Assembly: GCA_900498135.1 (NCBI GenBank)
Contig: LR026961.1
Location: 3,899,215-3,963,214 of the forward strand
Length of the DNA: 64,000 nt
Source: an uncultured Desulfatiglans sp.
GTDB lineage: Bacteria > Desulfobacterota > DSM-4660 > Desulfatiglandales > Desulfatiglandaceae
Reading direction: 5' to 3'
Within the stretch, counting starts at the first letter, position 1. Each line of letters starts with the position of its first letter. The translations under genes and the position numbers were made by a program. Under the pieces are notes generated by a model, which saw only the letters and a list, made by a program, of their open reading frames with translations, made no database searches and was not told the origin of the DNA. Below are positions 33,373-42,344 of this stretch, piece by piece.

Positions 33373-34302
33373 TCATGAAAACACTCTGGCGATGCTCAAT
33401 CGTTCATAACCTACCCCCTGATTTCCCTTGATTTCCAAGATGGCCACCAATGCATCCCGCTGGACGAGCTTTGCAAACCCATCGGGAAAAACCGCTGAAA
33501 AACCCTGCTCCAATCCCAGATCCCCCCGCACCGGCTGATAACCCTTGCGCACCTTATCCGCAAGGTGCCGATCGATCTCGATCCCGGGGATCTCCGGAAT
33601 GGAGTCATTCAAAGAAAGCAGCCGCGACCTGATCGAAGCTTCATCCCGCAGCGTGGCAATCTCCACGCAAGGCAGGGCATTTCTCACGTCCAGCCCCCCG
33701 CTTCGCAGCCGCCGCAGCGAAGTCAGATGCGCCCCGGCGCCGAGTTCATCCCCCAGATCGGCAGCAAGGCGTCTGACATACGTCCCAGCCGAGCAGGAGA
33801 CCTCAAAATCGACGAACGGCAGCTGCACACCCAGAATGTCAAAATCTCCCACCTCGATCTGCCGCGCCCTCAACTCCGGCTGGAGCCCCTTTCGGGCGAG
33901 CCTGTAGGATCTTGTCCCATTGCACCGCACTGCGGAGTAGATCGGGGGCACCTGCTGCCGGCACCCGACCTGACGCGCGGCTGCCGCCTCGATCTCCTTA
34001 CGGCTGAATTCATTGACTACGCGGCGGTTGATCACTGCGCCGTCGGGGTCCAGGGTGTCGGTTTCGACCCCCAGTCTCAAGGTCCCTCGATAAAGCTTTT
34101 TTCCGCCCATCAGGAAGGGGGAAAGCTTCGTTCCCTGGCCGAGCAAAAGAATCAAAAGACCCGTCGCGAAAGGATCCAACGTACCGGCATGCCCCGCCTT
34201 GCGAACCCCCATTGCCTTCAGAGCTGTCTTGACCCGGGATACCACAGCGTAGGATGTCTGACCCGGATCCTTGTCCACCAGCAGGATTCCGTCAAGCTGC
34301 AT
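33373..34302 (-). CDS. truB: tRNA pseudouridine(55) synthase
   Basis: The 309-aa TruB begins MQLDGILLVDKDPGQTSYAV. The catalytic aspartate is in GHAGTLDPFATGLL, followed by KKLYRGTLRLGVETDTLDPD and CSAGTYVRRLAADLG. A C-terminal PUA-like region ends the protein. It makes pseudouridine 55 in the T loop of tRNAs. The start at 34302 overlaps the nrnA stop by 11 bp; a longer frame to 34431 lies within nrnA and is rejected. Confidence 0.96.
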   Translation of the reverse strand: MQLDGILLVDKDPGQTSYAVVSRVKTALKAMGVRKAGHAGTLDPFATGLLILLLGQGTKLSPFLMGGKKLYRGTLRLGVETDTLDPDGAVINRRVVNEFSRKEIEAAAARQVGCRQQVPPIYSAVRCNGTRSYRLARKGLQPELRARQIEVGDFDILGVQLPFVDFEVSCSAGTYVRRLAADLGDELGAGAHLTSLRRLRSGGLDVRNALPCVEIATLRDEASIRSRLLSLNDSIPEIPGIEIDRHLADKVRKGYQPVRGDLGLEQGFSAVFPDGFAKLVQRDALVAILEIKGNQGVGYERLSIARVFS

Positions 34303-35263
34303 GGGCCTCCAGCATCTCGGCTGCGGCACCCAGAAAAAGAAGCTTGATGTCCGCCAGCCGCCCCTGTGCATCGAAGCCGGCCGCCCGCTTGTGCCCGCCG
34401 CCTCCGAACTGCTTGGCAAGCGCAGCCACATCAGCGAAATCGTTGGATCTGAGGCTGAATTTGTAGGCGTCTTCAGCCGTCTGCCTCACCAGAACGCCGA
34501 TCTCGACCCCGGAGAGGAACCGTGGATAATCCACGAATGTGTCGCTGTCGGAAGTCGAGGCATGGGCCTCACGGTACATGTCGAGGGACACTGTGACCAT
34601 CGCGATCTTTCCCCTCAGATGCGTCTCGAGCGTGCCGAGAGCCGATCTAAGGAGGTACAGCCGCGCGCACGGGTACTCGTCCAGGATGAGCCGCGCACAC
34701 CTCGACGGCCTCACGCCGTAGGTCCCCACGAGCGCCGCTGCAGTGCTGAAGGCGGCCGCGGTGGCGTTTTCGTAACGGAAGGAGCCTGTGTCGCTCTGGA
34801 TGGCAATGAAGAGATTCTCGGCGATCTCGCGGTCTATCGGGAATCCGGCGTGCTGCAGAAGCCTGTAAATCAACTCCCCGGTGGAAGAGCATTCGGGCTC
34901 AACCCAGTTGTAGCGCCCGAAAAAGGTGTTGGTAAAGTGGTGGTCGATGTTGACCACCTCCGCGTCGCCCTTGAAGCTCTCGACAACCTTTCCGGGCCGG
35001 TCGAAATCGGCGCAGTCGAGCAAGATCAGGGTCACGGGTTCCCCGTTCGGCGTGTAGTTCTGCAGGACAGTCTCGGCACCTCTCATACGATCGAAAGGCG
35101 GGGTGAGCGGCTCTTCGCTCAAAAGAACGGCCTCCTTCCCGGCGATGCGAAGCGAGCGCCCGAGCGCGAACATGGCCCCCAGCCCATCCCCGTCAGGATG
35201 CTTGTGGGTGGTGATGACGAAGCGCCTCCCCTCTCGCAGGATACGAACCAGTTCATTCAGCAT
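34292..35263 (-). CDS. nrnA: DHH-family oligoribonuclease / pAp phosphatase
   Basis: The 323-aa NrnA-type DHH/DHHA1 phosphoesterase has metal motifs HKHPDGDGLGAMFALG, LLDCADFDRPG, NIDHHFTNT and AIQSDTGSFRY, and the substrate motif GGGGHKRAAGF at the C-terminus. It degrades short RNAs (nanoRNA) and dephosphorylates pAp. The start at 35263 overlaps rbfA by 11 bp, giving MLNELVRILREGRRF. Position between rbfA and truB is classic. Confidence 0.95.
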   Translation of the reverse strand: MLNELVRILREGRRFVITTHKHPDGDGLGAMFALGRSLRIAGKEAVLLSEEPLTPPFDRMRGAETVLQNYTPNGEPVTLILLDCADFDRPGKVVESFKGDAEVVNIDHHFTNTFFGRYNWVEPECSSTGELIYRLLQHAGFPIDREIAENLFIAIQSDTGSFRYENATAAAFSTAAALVGTYGVRPSRCARLILDEYPCARLYLLRSALGTLETHLRGKIAMVTVSLDMYREAHASTSDSDTFVDYPRFLSGVEIGVLVRQTAEDAYKFSLRSNDFADVAALAKQFGGGGHKRAAGFDAQGRLADIKLLFLGAAAEMLEAHAA

Positions 35264-35621
35264 CGTTTTCGGGGGCGTCCTTCCGAATGGATTCAAGGAG
35301 GCGTTCCATCGCACTCCCTCTTTCGAGTGAGGGATCATGTTCGAAGATGATTTCGGGCACATATCGCAGAGACATCTTGAGGCTTATCTGCCGTTTGATG
35401 AATCCTTTCGCGCTGTCGAGCCCGGTCTGCGCCTGTCGAACCTCCTCTGACCCGCCTAGGACACTGTAATAGACACGCGCTCTTTGCAGGTCTTTGCTCA
35501 GTTTGATGCCGGTCAACGTCACATCACGTGTACGGGGGTCTTTAACGCTTTCGAGAAGGATCATCGCCATCTCCTTCAAGATCTCGTCCCCGACTTTTCT
35601 GGATCTCGTTCCTGCAAGCAT
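35253..35621 (-). CDS. rbfA: 30S ribosome-binding factor A
   Basis: The 122-aa KH-like RbfA has KVGDEILKEMAMILLESVKD, DPRTRDVTLTGIKLSKDLQR and a C-terminal LRYVPEIIFEHDPSLERG. It assists maturation of the 16S rRNA 5' end in the small subunit. It follows ylxP by about 90 bp. Length is normal for the family. Confidence 0.95.
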   Translation of the reverse strand: MLAGTRSRKVGDEILKEMAMILLESVKDPRTRDVTLTGIKLSKDLQRARVYYSVLGGSEEVRQAQTGLDSAKGFIKRQISLKMSLRYVPEIIFEHDPSLERGSAMERLLESIRKDAPENDAE

Positions 35622-35711
35622 GATAGGAACCTGTTCCTTACTTCCTTTGCAGTTGAAAAAATGAGCCCGCGCGATCGGCAGCGGACAAAAACATATCGCA
35701 CAAACCGGCGC

Positions 35712-35999
35712 TCACAGGTTGATCACCTCTGTCTCGGCATGAATGAGTTCCGCGAGGTAGAGCGATTCCAGAAAATCGCGGACATGGTTCAGGCACGAGT
35801 CGACATATCGTCGATCGTTCCCGACCACAGCGATACCCAATTCGATCTTTTGCCACTTGTCGTTGGAATCGATTTCTGCGATCGAAACATTGAACTTGGC
35901 CTTGACCTTGTCCACCATGCTGCGGACGACCTTGCGTTTGCCCTTGAGCGAATGGCATTCCGCAAGAAAAAACTCCACTCTGAGCGCACCCAGGACCAT
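35712..35999 (-). CDS. DUF503 / YlxP-type protein
   Basis: The 95-aa DUF503-family protein has conserved HSLKGKRKVVRSMVDKVKAK, FNVSIAEIDSNDKWQKIELG and VVGNDRRYVDS. It is small, ferredoxin-fold-like and routinely found between infB and rbfA, where a ribosome-linked role is suspected. It is 6 bp from infB. The molecular function is unknown. Confidence 0.9.
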   Translation of the reverse strand: MVLGALRVEFFLAECHSLKGKRKVVRSMVDKVKAKFNVSIAEIDSNDKWQKIELGIAVVGNDRRYVDSCLNHVRDFLESLYLAELIHAETEVINL

Positions 36000-36005
36000 T
36001 TTTTC

Positions 36006-38840
36006 TTAAAGCTCCGCGGCGACTTCCTCGACCTGATAGGCCTCGACCACGTCGCCGGTCTTGATGTCCTGAAAATTCTCCAGGCCGATGCCGCACTCGT
36101 AACCGGTCTGCACGTCCTTGACATCTTCTTTGAACCTGCGTAGCGATGCAAGGCGCCCATCGAATATGACCACATCATCCCGCAGCAGCCTGACGCGCGC
36201 ATTCCGCTCGACATGCCCATCGGTCACCTGGCATCCCGCAATCACCCCCACCTTCGGGATCTTGAACGTCTCCCTGATCTCCGCGCGCCCGATCACCTGC
36301 TCCTTGTAAACCGGTTCGAGCAAACCGGCCATCGCCAGGCGGATGTCTTTGATCGCGTTGTAAATGACGTCGTAATAGCGGATGTCGACTTGCTCCTTCT
36401 CGGCGATATCCCTCACCCGCGGGTTCGCCCGCACATTGAAGCCGAGGATGATAGCGCCGGAGGCCGCGGCCAGCATGACGTCGGATTCCGTGATGGCCCC
36501 CGTGGCCGAATGGATGATCTTGAGTTTGACCTCCTCGGTGCTGAGCTTGACGAGAGAGTCCGCAAGGGCCTCGAGCGAGCCCTGCACATCCGTCTTGAGG
36601 ACGATATTCAGTTCCTTGACCTCGCCCTCCTTGATGCGGTCGAAGAGGTCATCGAGACTCACCAGACCCCGTTTGGCCTCCTGGGGCCTTGTACGGCCCT
36701 TCCGATGCTCGATGATCGTCTTCGCGGTCTTCTCGTCGGGAACCACCGCAAACTCGTCGCCGGCCATGGGCACCCCGTTGATGCCGTAGATTTCAACCGG
36801 GACCGACGGCCCGGCCTTGTCCACCTTCGCGCCGCGATGATTGGCCATCGCCCTGACGTGTCCGTAATAATCGCCGATGATGATGTAGTCCCCAGGGCGC
36901 AGCATCCCGTTCTTGTTGAGGACAGTCGCGACAGGTCCTTTCGACTTGTCCAGCTGGGCCTCGATCACGATACCCCGTCCGGCCTTATTGGGATTGCCCC
37001 TGAGTTCCATGATCTCAGCCTGCAGAAGGATCAACCCGAGCAGGTCGTCTACGCCTTCTCCGGTTTTCGCAGATATGTACCCGAAAATCACCTGCCCGCC
37101 CCATTCCTCGGGAACGAGGTCGAGTTCGGCCAACTCACGCTTGACGCGGTCGATGTTGGCCTCCGGCTTATCGATTTTGTTGACCGCTACGACGATCGGG
37201 ATCTGCGCTGCACGCGCATGGTTGATCGCTTCACGCGTCTGGGGCATCACCCCGTCATCGGCCGCCACTACCAACACGATCAGATCCGTAACCTTTGCGC
37301 CGCGTGCCCTCATGGCGGTGAAGGCCTCGTGGCCGGGCGTATCCAGGAAGACGATATCACCCCCATCGGTCCGGACGTAGTAGGCCCCGATGTGCTGGGT
37401 GATACCGCCCGACTCGCCCTCCGTGATCTTGGAATTGCGAATGTAATCCAACAATGAGGTCTTCCCGTGGTCGACATGGCCCATGATGGTCACCACAGGC
37501 GGTCTCGGAACCAAATCCTCCGGCCGGTCCTCCGTCTCTGCCAGGATAGCGGCATCTTCGAAGACCTCTCTTTCCAGTTCATATCCGAAATCATCGGCCA
37601 CCAGGGAAGCTGTCTCATAATCCAGGGACTGATTGATATTCGCCATCAACCCCTGCTCGAGCAGTTTGCGGATGAGATCGGCGGATTTGACCCCCATCGC
37701 CTTGGCCAGCTCGCCGACCGTAGCCGATTCCTGAAACTTGATGCGGCGCTTGATCGCCTTGGGGACGGTGATCTCGGTTTGTCTCGAGCGCTTGGGAGCC
37801 TCCCTGCCGGGCTTTCCACCCTTCTTATCCTTCCGCTTCGCCCGACCCTGATAGAGGTCGGCTCTCTCATAGACTTCCTTCTTGCGCGCCTTCCGCTTCT
37901 CCGCAGCCTCCTCGGCCTCCTCGACTTTCCGATCCTTTCTTTTCCTTGCGGGTTTGCTCTTTTTGGCCTTTTCGGCGACATCGCGGGCGATTTCGGCAGG
38001 GGTCATGGCTCGTGCGGCAGGCGCGGGCGCTTCCTCCCCTTCGGCCTCTTCCGCCGCTTCCTTGGCGATCAGATCACGCAAAGGACCCTCTTCGGCCCGC
38101 TTGATGATCTTCGCCGGCTGATCCATCTTTTTCTTCTTGGACTTCTTGCCTTTGGGCTTCCCCTCGCGCACCGGGGGAACGGTTTCAGCGGCTGGTGCAG
38201 CTTGGACAGGCTCCTCCGCCTCGGCTTCCATGGGTGCCCGCTCAGCCTCTTCGGCCTTACCGGCCGGCTCCGGTTCCTCTACGGCTTGAACAGCCTCAGC
38301 GACCTCCTCCCGCGGGGCGGCAGTCTCTTCAACAGGAAGCGGCTCTTTCGCTTCAATCGCTTCTTCGACCTCAGGAATCTCTTCCGGAACCGAGGGTTCC
38401 TCGACCGCAGCCTCAGCCCGCAGTGCTTCCTCCGCCGGCGGAGGGGCCTCTTCCACCGGAGCTTCCTCCACTGCAGGCGGAGCGCTCGCTTCGACCTGGG
38501 CCTCGGCCTCTGCCTCCATCTGCACGCTGACAGGCGCCTCTTCAGGAGCTTCAACCTCTGGAGGGGCTTCCTCGGCCGGGGGGACAGCCTCGGCGGCGAC
38601 GGACTCCTCGACCTCGACCCGTCTTTTCCGGCGCCGAATGACGGTCGGCTTGACGCGCTTTTCCTCGATGACTTCAGCGACAGGGCTCGAGCCAAGTTTT
38701 CTGGCTTGCGCAACCGCATCATCGTCAAGCGTACTCATGTAATTCTTGACGTCGATGCCGGCAGCATTCAGATCTTCCACCAGCTTCTTGCTGTCTACGT
38801 TGAGCTCTTTTGCAAGTTCATAAACTCTGACTTTCGCCAT
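36006..38840 (-). CDS. infB: Translation initiation factor IF-2
   Basis: The 944-aa IF-2 has an N-terminal IF2N domain ([20 protein letters not shown]) and a roughly 270-residue Glu/Ala/Pro-rich linker, low in complexity as in many GC-rich bacteria. A second IF2N-like region at about 375-425 precedes the G domain with [27 protein letters not shown] and AVNKIDK. The C-terminal domains bind fMet-tRNA. It is a GTPase that loads initiator tRNA on the 30S subunit. Length is at the long end because of the linker. Confidence 0.97.
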   Translation of the reverse strand: MAKVRVYELAKELNVDSKKLVEDLNAAGIDVKNYMSTLDDDAVAQARKLGSSPVAEVIEEKRVKPTVIRRRKRRVEVEESVAAEAVPPAEEAPPEVEAPEEAPVSVQMEAEAEAQVEASAPPAVEEAPVEEAPPPAEEALRAEAAVEEPSVPEEIPEVEEAIEAKEPLPVEETAAPREEVAEAVQAVEEPEPAGKAEEAERAPMEAEAEEPVQAAPAAETVPPVREGKPKGKKSKKKKMDQPAKIIKRAEEGPLRDLIAKEAAEEAEGEEAPAPAARAMTPAEIARDVAEKAKKSKPARKRKDRKVEEAEEAAEKRKARKKEVYERADLYQGRAKRKDKKGGKPGREAPKRSRQTEITVPKAIKRRIKFQESATVGELAKAMGVKSADLIRKLLEQGLMANINQSLDYETASLVADDFGYELEREVFEDAAILAETEDRPEDLVPRPPVVTIMGHVDHGKTSLLDYIRNSKITEGESGGITQHIGAYYVRTDGGDIVFLDTPGHEAFTAMRARGAKVTDLIVLVVAADDGVMPQTREAINHARAAQIPIVVAVNKIDKPEANIDRVKRELAELDLVPEEWGGQVIFGYISAKTGEGVDDLLGLILLQAEIMELRGNPNKAGRGIVIEAQLDKSKGPVATVLNKNGMLRPGDYIIIGDYYGHVRAMANHRGAKVDKAGPSVPVEIYGINGVPMAGDEFAVVPDEKTAKTIIEHRKGRTRPQEAKRGLVSLDDLFDRIKEGEVKELNIVLKTDVQGSLEALADSLVKLSTEEVKLKIIHSATGAITESDVMLAAASGAIILGFNVRANPRVRDIAEKEQVDIRYYDVIYNAIKDIRLAMAGLLEPVYKEQVIGRAEIRETFKIPKVGVIAGCQVTDGHVERNARVRLLRDDVVIFDGRLASLRRFKEDVKDVQTGYECGIGLENFQDIKTGDVVEAYQVEEVAAEL

Positions 38841-38901
38841 TTAACCCCCCAGAAATCATACAGATATCTTTGCAGCCGCGCCGCCCGGAAAACAAGCGGC
38901 C

Positions 38902-39132
38902 TCACCCGTTCCAAGGCGGGTCCGCCGGAATACGTCCCTTCACTTCGCGTTTGAAAGCCCTGCGCAGCCGTCCCCCCTCCGAAATCGCTTTCCAGCAATG
39001 CGCATCGCGGCAGACATAGGCCCCACGACCCTCGGATCCACCATACAGAAGCCGTCCCCCCTCCGCATCCAGCGTCAGGCGGATCATCTCTGCCTTCGGA
39101 CGTTTTCTTCTGCAGGCGATGCACGTCCTCAT
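38902..39132 (-). CDS. ylxR: YlxR-family RNA-binding protein
   Basis: The 76-aa YlxR/DUF448 protein begins MRTCIACRRKRPKAEMIRLT, with a C-terminal GRGAYVCRDAHCWKAISEGG. Members lie between nusA and infB and bind RNA; roles in RNase P activation or regulation have been proposed. The start at 39132 gives the usual family N-terminus; the longer frame (to 39249) lies inside nusA. NusA ends 22 bp upstream. Confidence 0.88.
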   Translation of the reverse strand: MRTCIACRRKRPKAEMIRLTLDAEGGRLLYGGSEGRGAYVCRDAHCWKAISEGGRLRRAFKREVKGRIPADPPWNG

Positions 39133-39154
39133 CGGGACGTGCCTGCCGCACTCT

Positions 39155-40459
39155 TTAACCAACGGTTGTATCCCCCGCCTCGGGTGCATCCTCGAACGTC
39201 TCCGCCTCGGGCGCGGCCTCCTCAGGCTTTTCCACTTCCCGCCTTGCACCCTCGATGATCTCGCCAGCCTTTTCTTCGGTCATGTCAGGCAGTGACATCA
39301 GGTCGGCAGTCGAAGCGACAGCCAACTCGCGGGCTGAGCGAAAGCCCTCTTCATAAAGCTCGGTAGCCATCTTTTCGCCGACGCCTTCTATGGCAATCAA
39401 GGATTGGTAACCCTGCTTGAGAGCGGCGTTGTAATTCGTCTCGCTCGTAACCTCGATCGCCCAACCGGTCAGACGGGAAGCGAGCCTGACGTTCTGCCCC
39501 TTCTTCCCAATGGCGAGAGAAAGCTGATCGTCCGGAACCACCACCTCCATGGAATGGCCGCCTTCGTCCACGATCACTCGAATGATCTCGGCCGGCGCCA
39601 GTGCATTGCAGATGAATTTGGCCGGATCCGGGTCCCAGGTAACGATGTCGATCTTCTCTCCACGCAGTTCCTGGACGACTGCCTGCACCCGGGAACCCTT
39701 CATGCCTACACAGGCCCCGACCGGATCCACATCCGGATCCCGCGATGTCACGGCGATCTTCGCGCGGCTGCCCGGTTCCCGGGCCACCTGAACGATCTGA
39801 ACAATCCCTTCGCTGATCTCCGGAACCTCGTTCTCGAAAAGAGCCGCAAGAAAATTCGGGTGAGTCCTCGAAAGGATGATCTGCGGACCCCGGCTGAATT
39901 GCCTTACATCCAGGATATAGGCGCGGATGCGGTCCCCCTGCCGATAGGTCTCCTTGCTGATCTGCTCTTTGAGCGGCAATTCGGCTTCCGTACGGCCCAG
40001 GTTGACGACGATGTTGCCGCGGTCGAAGCGCTGCACAATGCCATTGATGATCTCGCCCCGCCGATCCTTGAAATCATCGTAGACGATATCCCGCTCCGCC
40101 TCTTTGAGCCGCTGCATGATCACCTGTTTGGCCGACTGGGCAGCGATCCTCCCGAATGCCTCCGTATCCATCTTGACGCCCAGATCGTCCCCGAGTTCAC
40201 ACTCCGGATCGATCTCCCTGGCCTTCTTCAAGTCGATTTGCAGGGCCGGGTTCGCAACATCCTCAACCACTTCTTTGAATTCAAAGACCTCTATCTCACC
40301 CAGATCTTCATTGTAGGTGACTTCCAGTTCGTAGTCCGGACCATGCTTCTTGCGGGCAGCCGCTTTGACAGCCTCTTCAAGGGCCTTTATCAGGATATAG
40401 GGGTCGATGCCCTTTTCACGGCTTACCTGCTCGATCATCCGTTTCAAATCCGAAATCAT
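39155..40459 (-). CDS. nusA: Transcription termination/antitermination factor NusA
   Basis: The 434-aa NusA has an N-terminal RNAP-binding domain (MISDLKRMIEQVSREKGID), an S1 domain (GIVQRFDRGNIVVNLGRTEA), two KH domains (CVGMKGSRVQAVVQELRGEK; LAIGKKGQNVRLASRLTGW) and a C-terminal helix-hairpin-helix region with an acidic tail. It modulates pausing, termination and rRNA antitermination. The ATG at 40459 is preferred; a GTG at 40471 abuts the GGAG site. It lies 39 bp after rimP. Confidence 0.96.
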   Translation of the reverse strand: MISDLKRMIEQVSREKGIDPYILIKALEEAVKAAARKKHGPDYELEVTYNEDLGEIEVFEFKEVVEDVANPALQIDLKKAREIDPECELGDDLGVKMDTEAFGRIAAQSAKQVIMQRLKEAERDIVYDDFKDRRGEIINGIVQRFDRGNIVVNLGRTEAELPLKEQISKETYRQGDRIRAYILDVRQFSRGPQIILSRTHPNFLAALFENEVPEISEGIVQIVQVAREPGSRAKIAVTSRDPDVDPVGACVGMKGSRVQAVVQELRGEKIDIVTWDPDPAKFICNALAPAEIIRVIVDEGGHSMEVVVPDDQLSLAIGKKGQNVRLASRLTGWAIEVTSETNYNAALKQGYQSLIAIEGVGEKMATELYEEGFRSARELAVASTADLMSLPDMTEEKAGEIIEGARREVEKPEEAAPEAETFEDAPEAGDTTVG

Positions 40460-40498
40460 CGTTATTTCCACTCCGGAGTTTCAATGTGAAGGTGGGGG

Positions 40499-40966
40499 TC
40501 AATCGTCAAACTCATAAATAAGGTTCGCCTTGCGCACCATGTGCAGGGGGATCTGGAAAGCATGCTTGTCCACCGCCACCTGCAGGATGTCTCCAGTGAA
40601 GGTTTCGAGCACTCCCTGAAAATTCTTCCTTCCCTCGACAGGGCTCCGGGTGGCGATTCTCACCCTCTTGCCGACTGCTCCTTCAAAATGCTCGGCCTTC
40701 CTGAGGGGCCGATCCAGACCCGGCGAGGAGACCTCGAGGACATATTCATGCTCGATGACGTCACGGATATCGAGAAGGTCGCCGATCTCACGGCTCAGCC
40801 TCGCGCAATCCTCCAGGGTGATCCCGCCCGGCAGGTCCACGAATATCCTCAGGATCCAACGACCCCCCTCCTGCAGGTATTCGAGATCCACCAGTTCACA
40901 GCCCTGCTCCTGAAGGACCGGGTCGATCAGTTCCTCCACGGCCTCTAGGACCTTCTCGGTCGACAT
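40499..40966 (-). CDS. rimP: Ribosome maturation factor RimP
   Basis: The 155-aa RimP shows CELVDLEYLQEGGRWILRIF, DLPGGITLEDCARLSREIGD and YVLEVSSPGLDRPLRK. It helps 30S assembly. The start at 40966 has AAGGGA 8 bp upstream; an in-frame ATG at 40999 has none. It is the first protein gene of the translation supercluster and is preceded on the same strand by a tRNA-Gly gene whose promoter may also drive this operon. Confidence 0.94.
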   Translation of the reverse strand: MSTEKVLEAVEELIDPVLQEQGCELVDLEYLQEGGRWILRIFVDLPGGITLEDCARLSREIGDLLDIRDVIEHEYVLEVSSPGLDRPLRKAEHFEGAVGKRVRIATRSPVEGRKNFQGVLETFTGDILQVAVDKHAFQIPLHMVRKANLIYEFDD

Positions 40967-41172
40967 GCGCAGTTCCCTTAAAATAAAAAAAACGGGCACA
41001 CGGGCCCGCTTTAAACGTGCAGACTAGATTGTTCAGCGCTTAATCACATCATCGCGTTCGGAGGTTTAAAGCATGTGATAAAACGTCACTAGGTCCGCAA
41101 TTCAAAGTCGTTCCCCTTCCAACCCGGGCAACCAACCTCAAAAAGGGTTCATGGCCCATACAGGGCTAAGGC

Positions 41173-41248
41173 TGGAGCGGGCAACGGGGGTCGAACCCGC
41201 GACACCAAGCTTGGGAAGCTTGTACTCTACCAACTGAGCTATGCCCGC
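41173..41248 (-). tRNA. tRNA-Gly (anticodon CCC)
   Basis: A 76-nt cloverleaf: acceptor GCGGGCA paired with TGCCCGC, D-arm AGCTCAGTTGGTAGAGT, anticodon stem CAAGC/GCTTG with loop TTCCCAA (anticodon CCC, reading GGG), T-arm CGGGTTCGAACCCCG, discriminator T and an encoded CCA. It lies upstream of rimP on the same strand and has its own sigma70 promoter. Confidence 0.95.
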
Positions 41249-41262
41249 TCATAACCTCAAGC

Positions 41263-41281
41263 AAGGATATCAGATATCCTT
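41263..41281 (-). promoter_or_regulatory. Perfect 8-bp dyad at the tRNA-Gly transcription start
   Basis: AAGGATAT-CAG-ATATCCTT lies just downstream of the predicted transcription start (about 41284) and 15 bp before the tRNA. It could be an operator or a leader hairpin guiding 5' processing. Confidence 0.4.
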
Positions 41282-41290
41282 TGATTCGAA

Positions 41291-41319
41291 AAGATAGATC
41301 ATTTATGAACCTTAGTCAA
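41291..41319 (-). promoter_or_regulatory. Sigma70 promoter of tRNA-Gly
   Basis: Minus strand: -35 TTGACT (41314-41319), 17-bp spacer, -10 TATCTT (41291-41296). It is the only clear promoter upstream of the rimP-nusA-infB supercluster as well. The 206-bp gap between tRNA and rimP holds nothing else I can identify. Confidence 0.7.
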
Positions 41320-41355
41320 GCTATATTTTCACATGTTTGCCCCTGTCCAAAAATC

Positions 41356-41384
41356 TTGACTTCAATCGGAAGCCCAATTAGAAT
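41356..41384 (+). promoter_or_regulatory. Sigma70 promoter of corC-lnt
   Basis: Plus strand: -35 TTGACT (41356-41361), 17-bp spacer, -10 TAGAAT (41379-41384), about 90 bp before the corC start. It is divergent from the tRNA promoter. Confidence 0.75.
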
Positions 41385-41471
41385 GTGAAGATGATTTGAG
41401 CCGGAAATCCCGCATTTTGCGGTCATCCTGGCATCGGTGCCACGTCTTTTTGAGAGGAGCAGAATAGATCC

Positions 41472-42344
41472 TTGGAAGAACCTCCGGGACAAGGTTTCGT
41501 CAGATTTTTCCGCTCATTGTTCCACAAAAAGCATGCCCTCGGGAACCATTCCGACCTTGCAGAAGAAATGCATGGTCTGATGGATGAAGGGCAGGCGAAA
41601 GGTCTCATCAGCGACGAAGAGTCGGATATGGTCTTTGGCGTGCTCGAACTGAGGGAGACCAAGGCCCAGTCCATCATGATCCCGCGCATCGAGATCTCCT
41701 CCGCCTCGATCGAAGCCACCCTCGGTGAAGTCATCGCACTGGTCAACGCCTGCGGGCACACTCGCATCCCTATTCACCGCAACAGCGTAGACGATATCGT
41801 CGGCATCCTGCACGCCAAAGACCTGCTTCGTCTTTGGGGGCATGACCCAGGGATGCCGCTCCCGCTCGACATCCTGCGCAAGCCTTTTTTCGCTCCCCGC
41901 GGACAATTGACGGGAGAGCTGCTGCGCGAACTGCGCGCCCGCAAGACGCACATGGCCATCTTGACCGACGAGTACGGCGGCACGGCCGGCATCATCACCA
42001 TCGAGGACATCGTTGAGGAGATCGTCGGCGATATCATGGACGAACATGACACCGAAGAACCCCTTTTGAGCGTCCAGGATGACGGCTCGATCCTGGTGGA
42101 TGCACGGCTCGAGGCCGACGAGATGGCCGACTATCTGAAGGTCGATCTGCCCGAGGGGGATTTCGAATCCGTCGGCGGCCTCGTCATTCAACTCTTCGGC
42201 GGAATCCCTGAAAAAGGGGCCTGCATTCCTTTTCATGATTTCGACATCACGGTCCAAGAAGCAGACCAGCGTCGGATCGACAAGGTCCTGATCACCCCCA
42301 GAACAACTACGGGGTGCGCTCTGCCGAGCGAGCTCTCCTCGTGA
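41472..42344 (+). CDS. corC: CorC/HlyC-family CBS-domain protein
   Basis: The 290-aa cytosolic CorC-type protein has an N-terminal acidic helix region, two CBS domains (IMIPRIEISSASIEATLGEV; MAILTDEYGGTAGIITIEDI with VEEIVGDIMDEHD) and a C-terminal CorC/HlyC FAD-like domain (GDFESVGGLVIQLFGGIPEK). It lacks the DUF21 membrane domain of CNNM/HlyC proteins. It is usually encoded just before lnt, as here, and is linked to Mg/Co efflux or envelope upkeep. The TTG start at 41472 follows GAGGAG. Confidence 0.9.
   Translation: MEEPPGQGFVRFFRSLFHKKHALGNHSDLAEEMHGLMDEGQAKGLISDEESDMVFGVLELRETKAQSIMIPRIEISSASIEATLGEVIALVNACGHTRIPIHRNSVDDIVGILHAKDLLRLWGHDPGMPLPLDILRKPFFAPRGQLTGELLRELRARKTHMAILTDEYGGTAGIITIEDIVEEIVGDIMDEHDTEEPLLSVQDDGSILVDARLEADEMADYLKVDLPEGDFESVGGLVIQLFGGIPEKGACIPFHDFDITVQEADQRRIDKVLITPRTTTGCALPSELSS

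Noticed and set aside
37467-38954. 495-codon plus-strand frame rich in Leu, Phe and Arg
   Set aside because: Mirror image of the Glu/Ala/Pro-rich linker of infB; not a gene.
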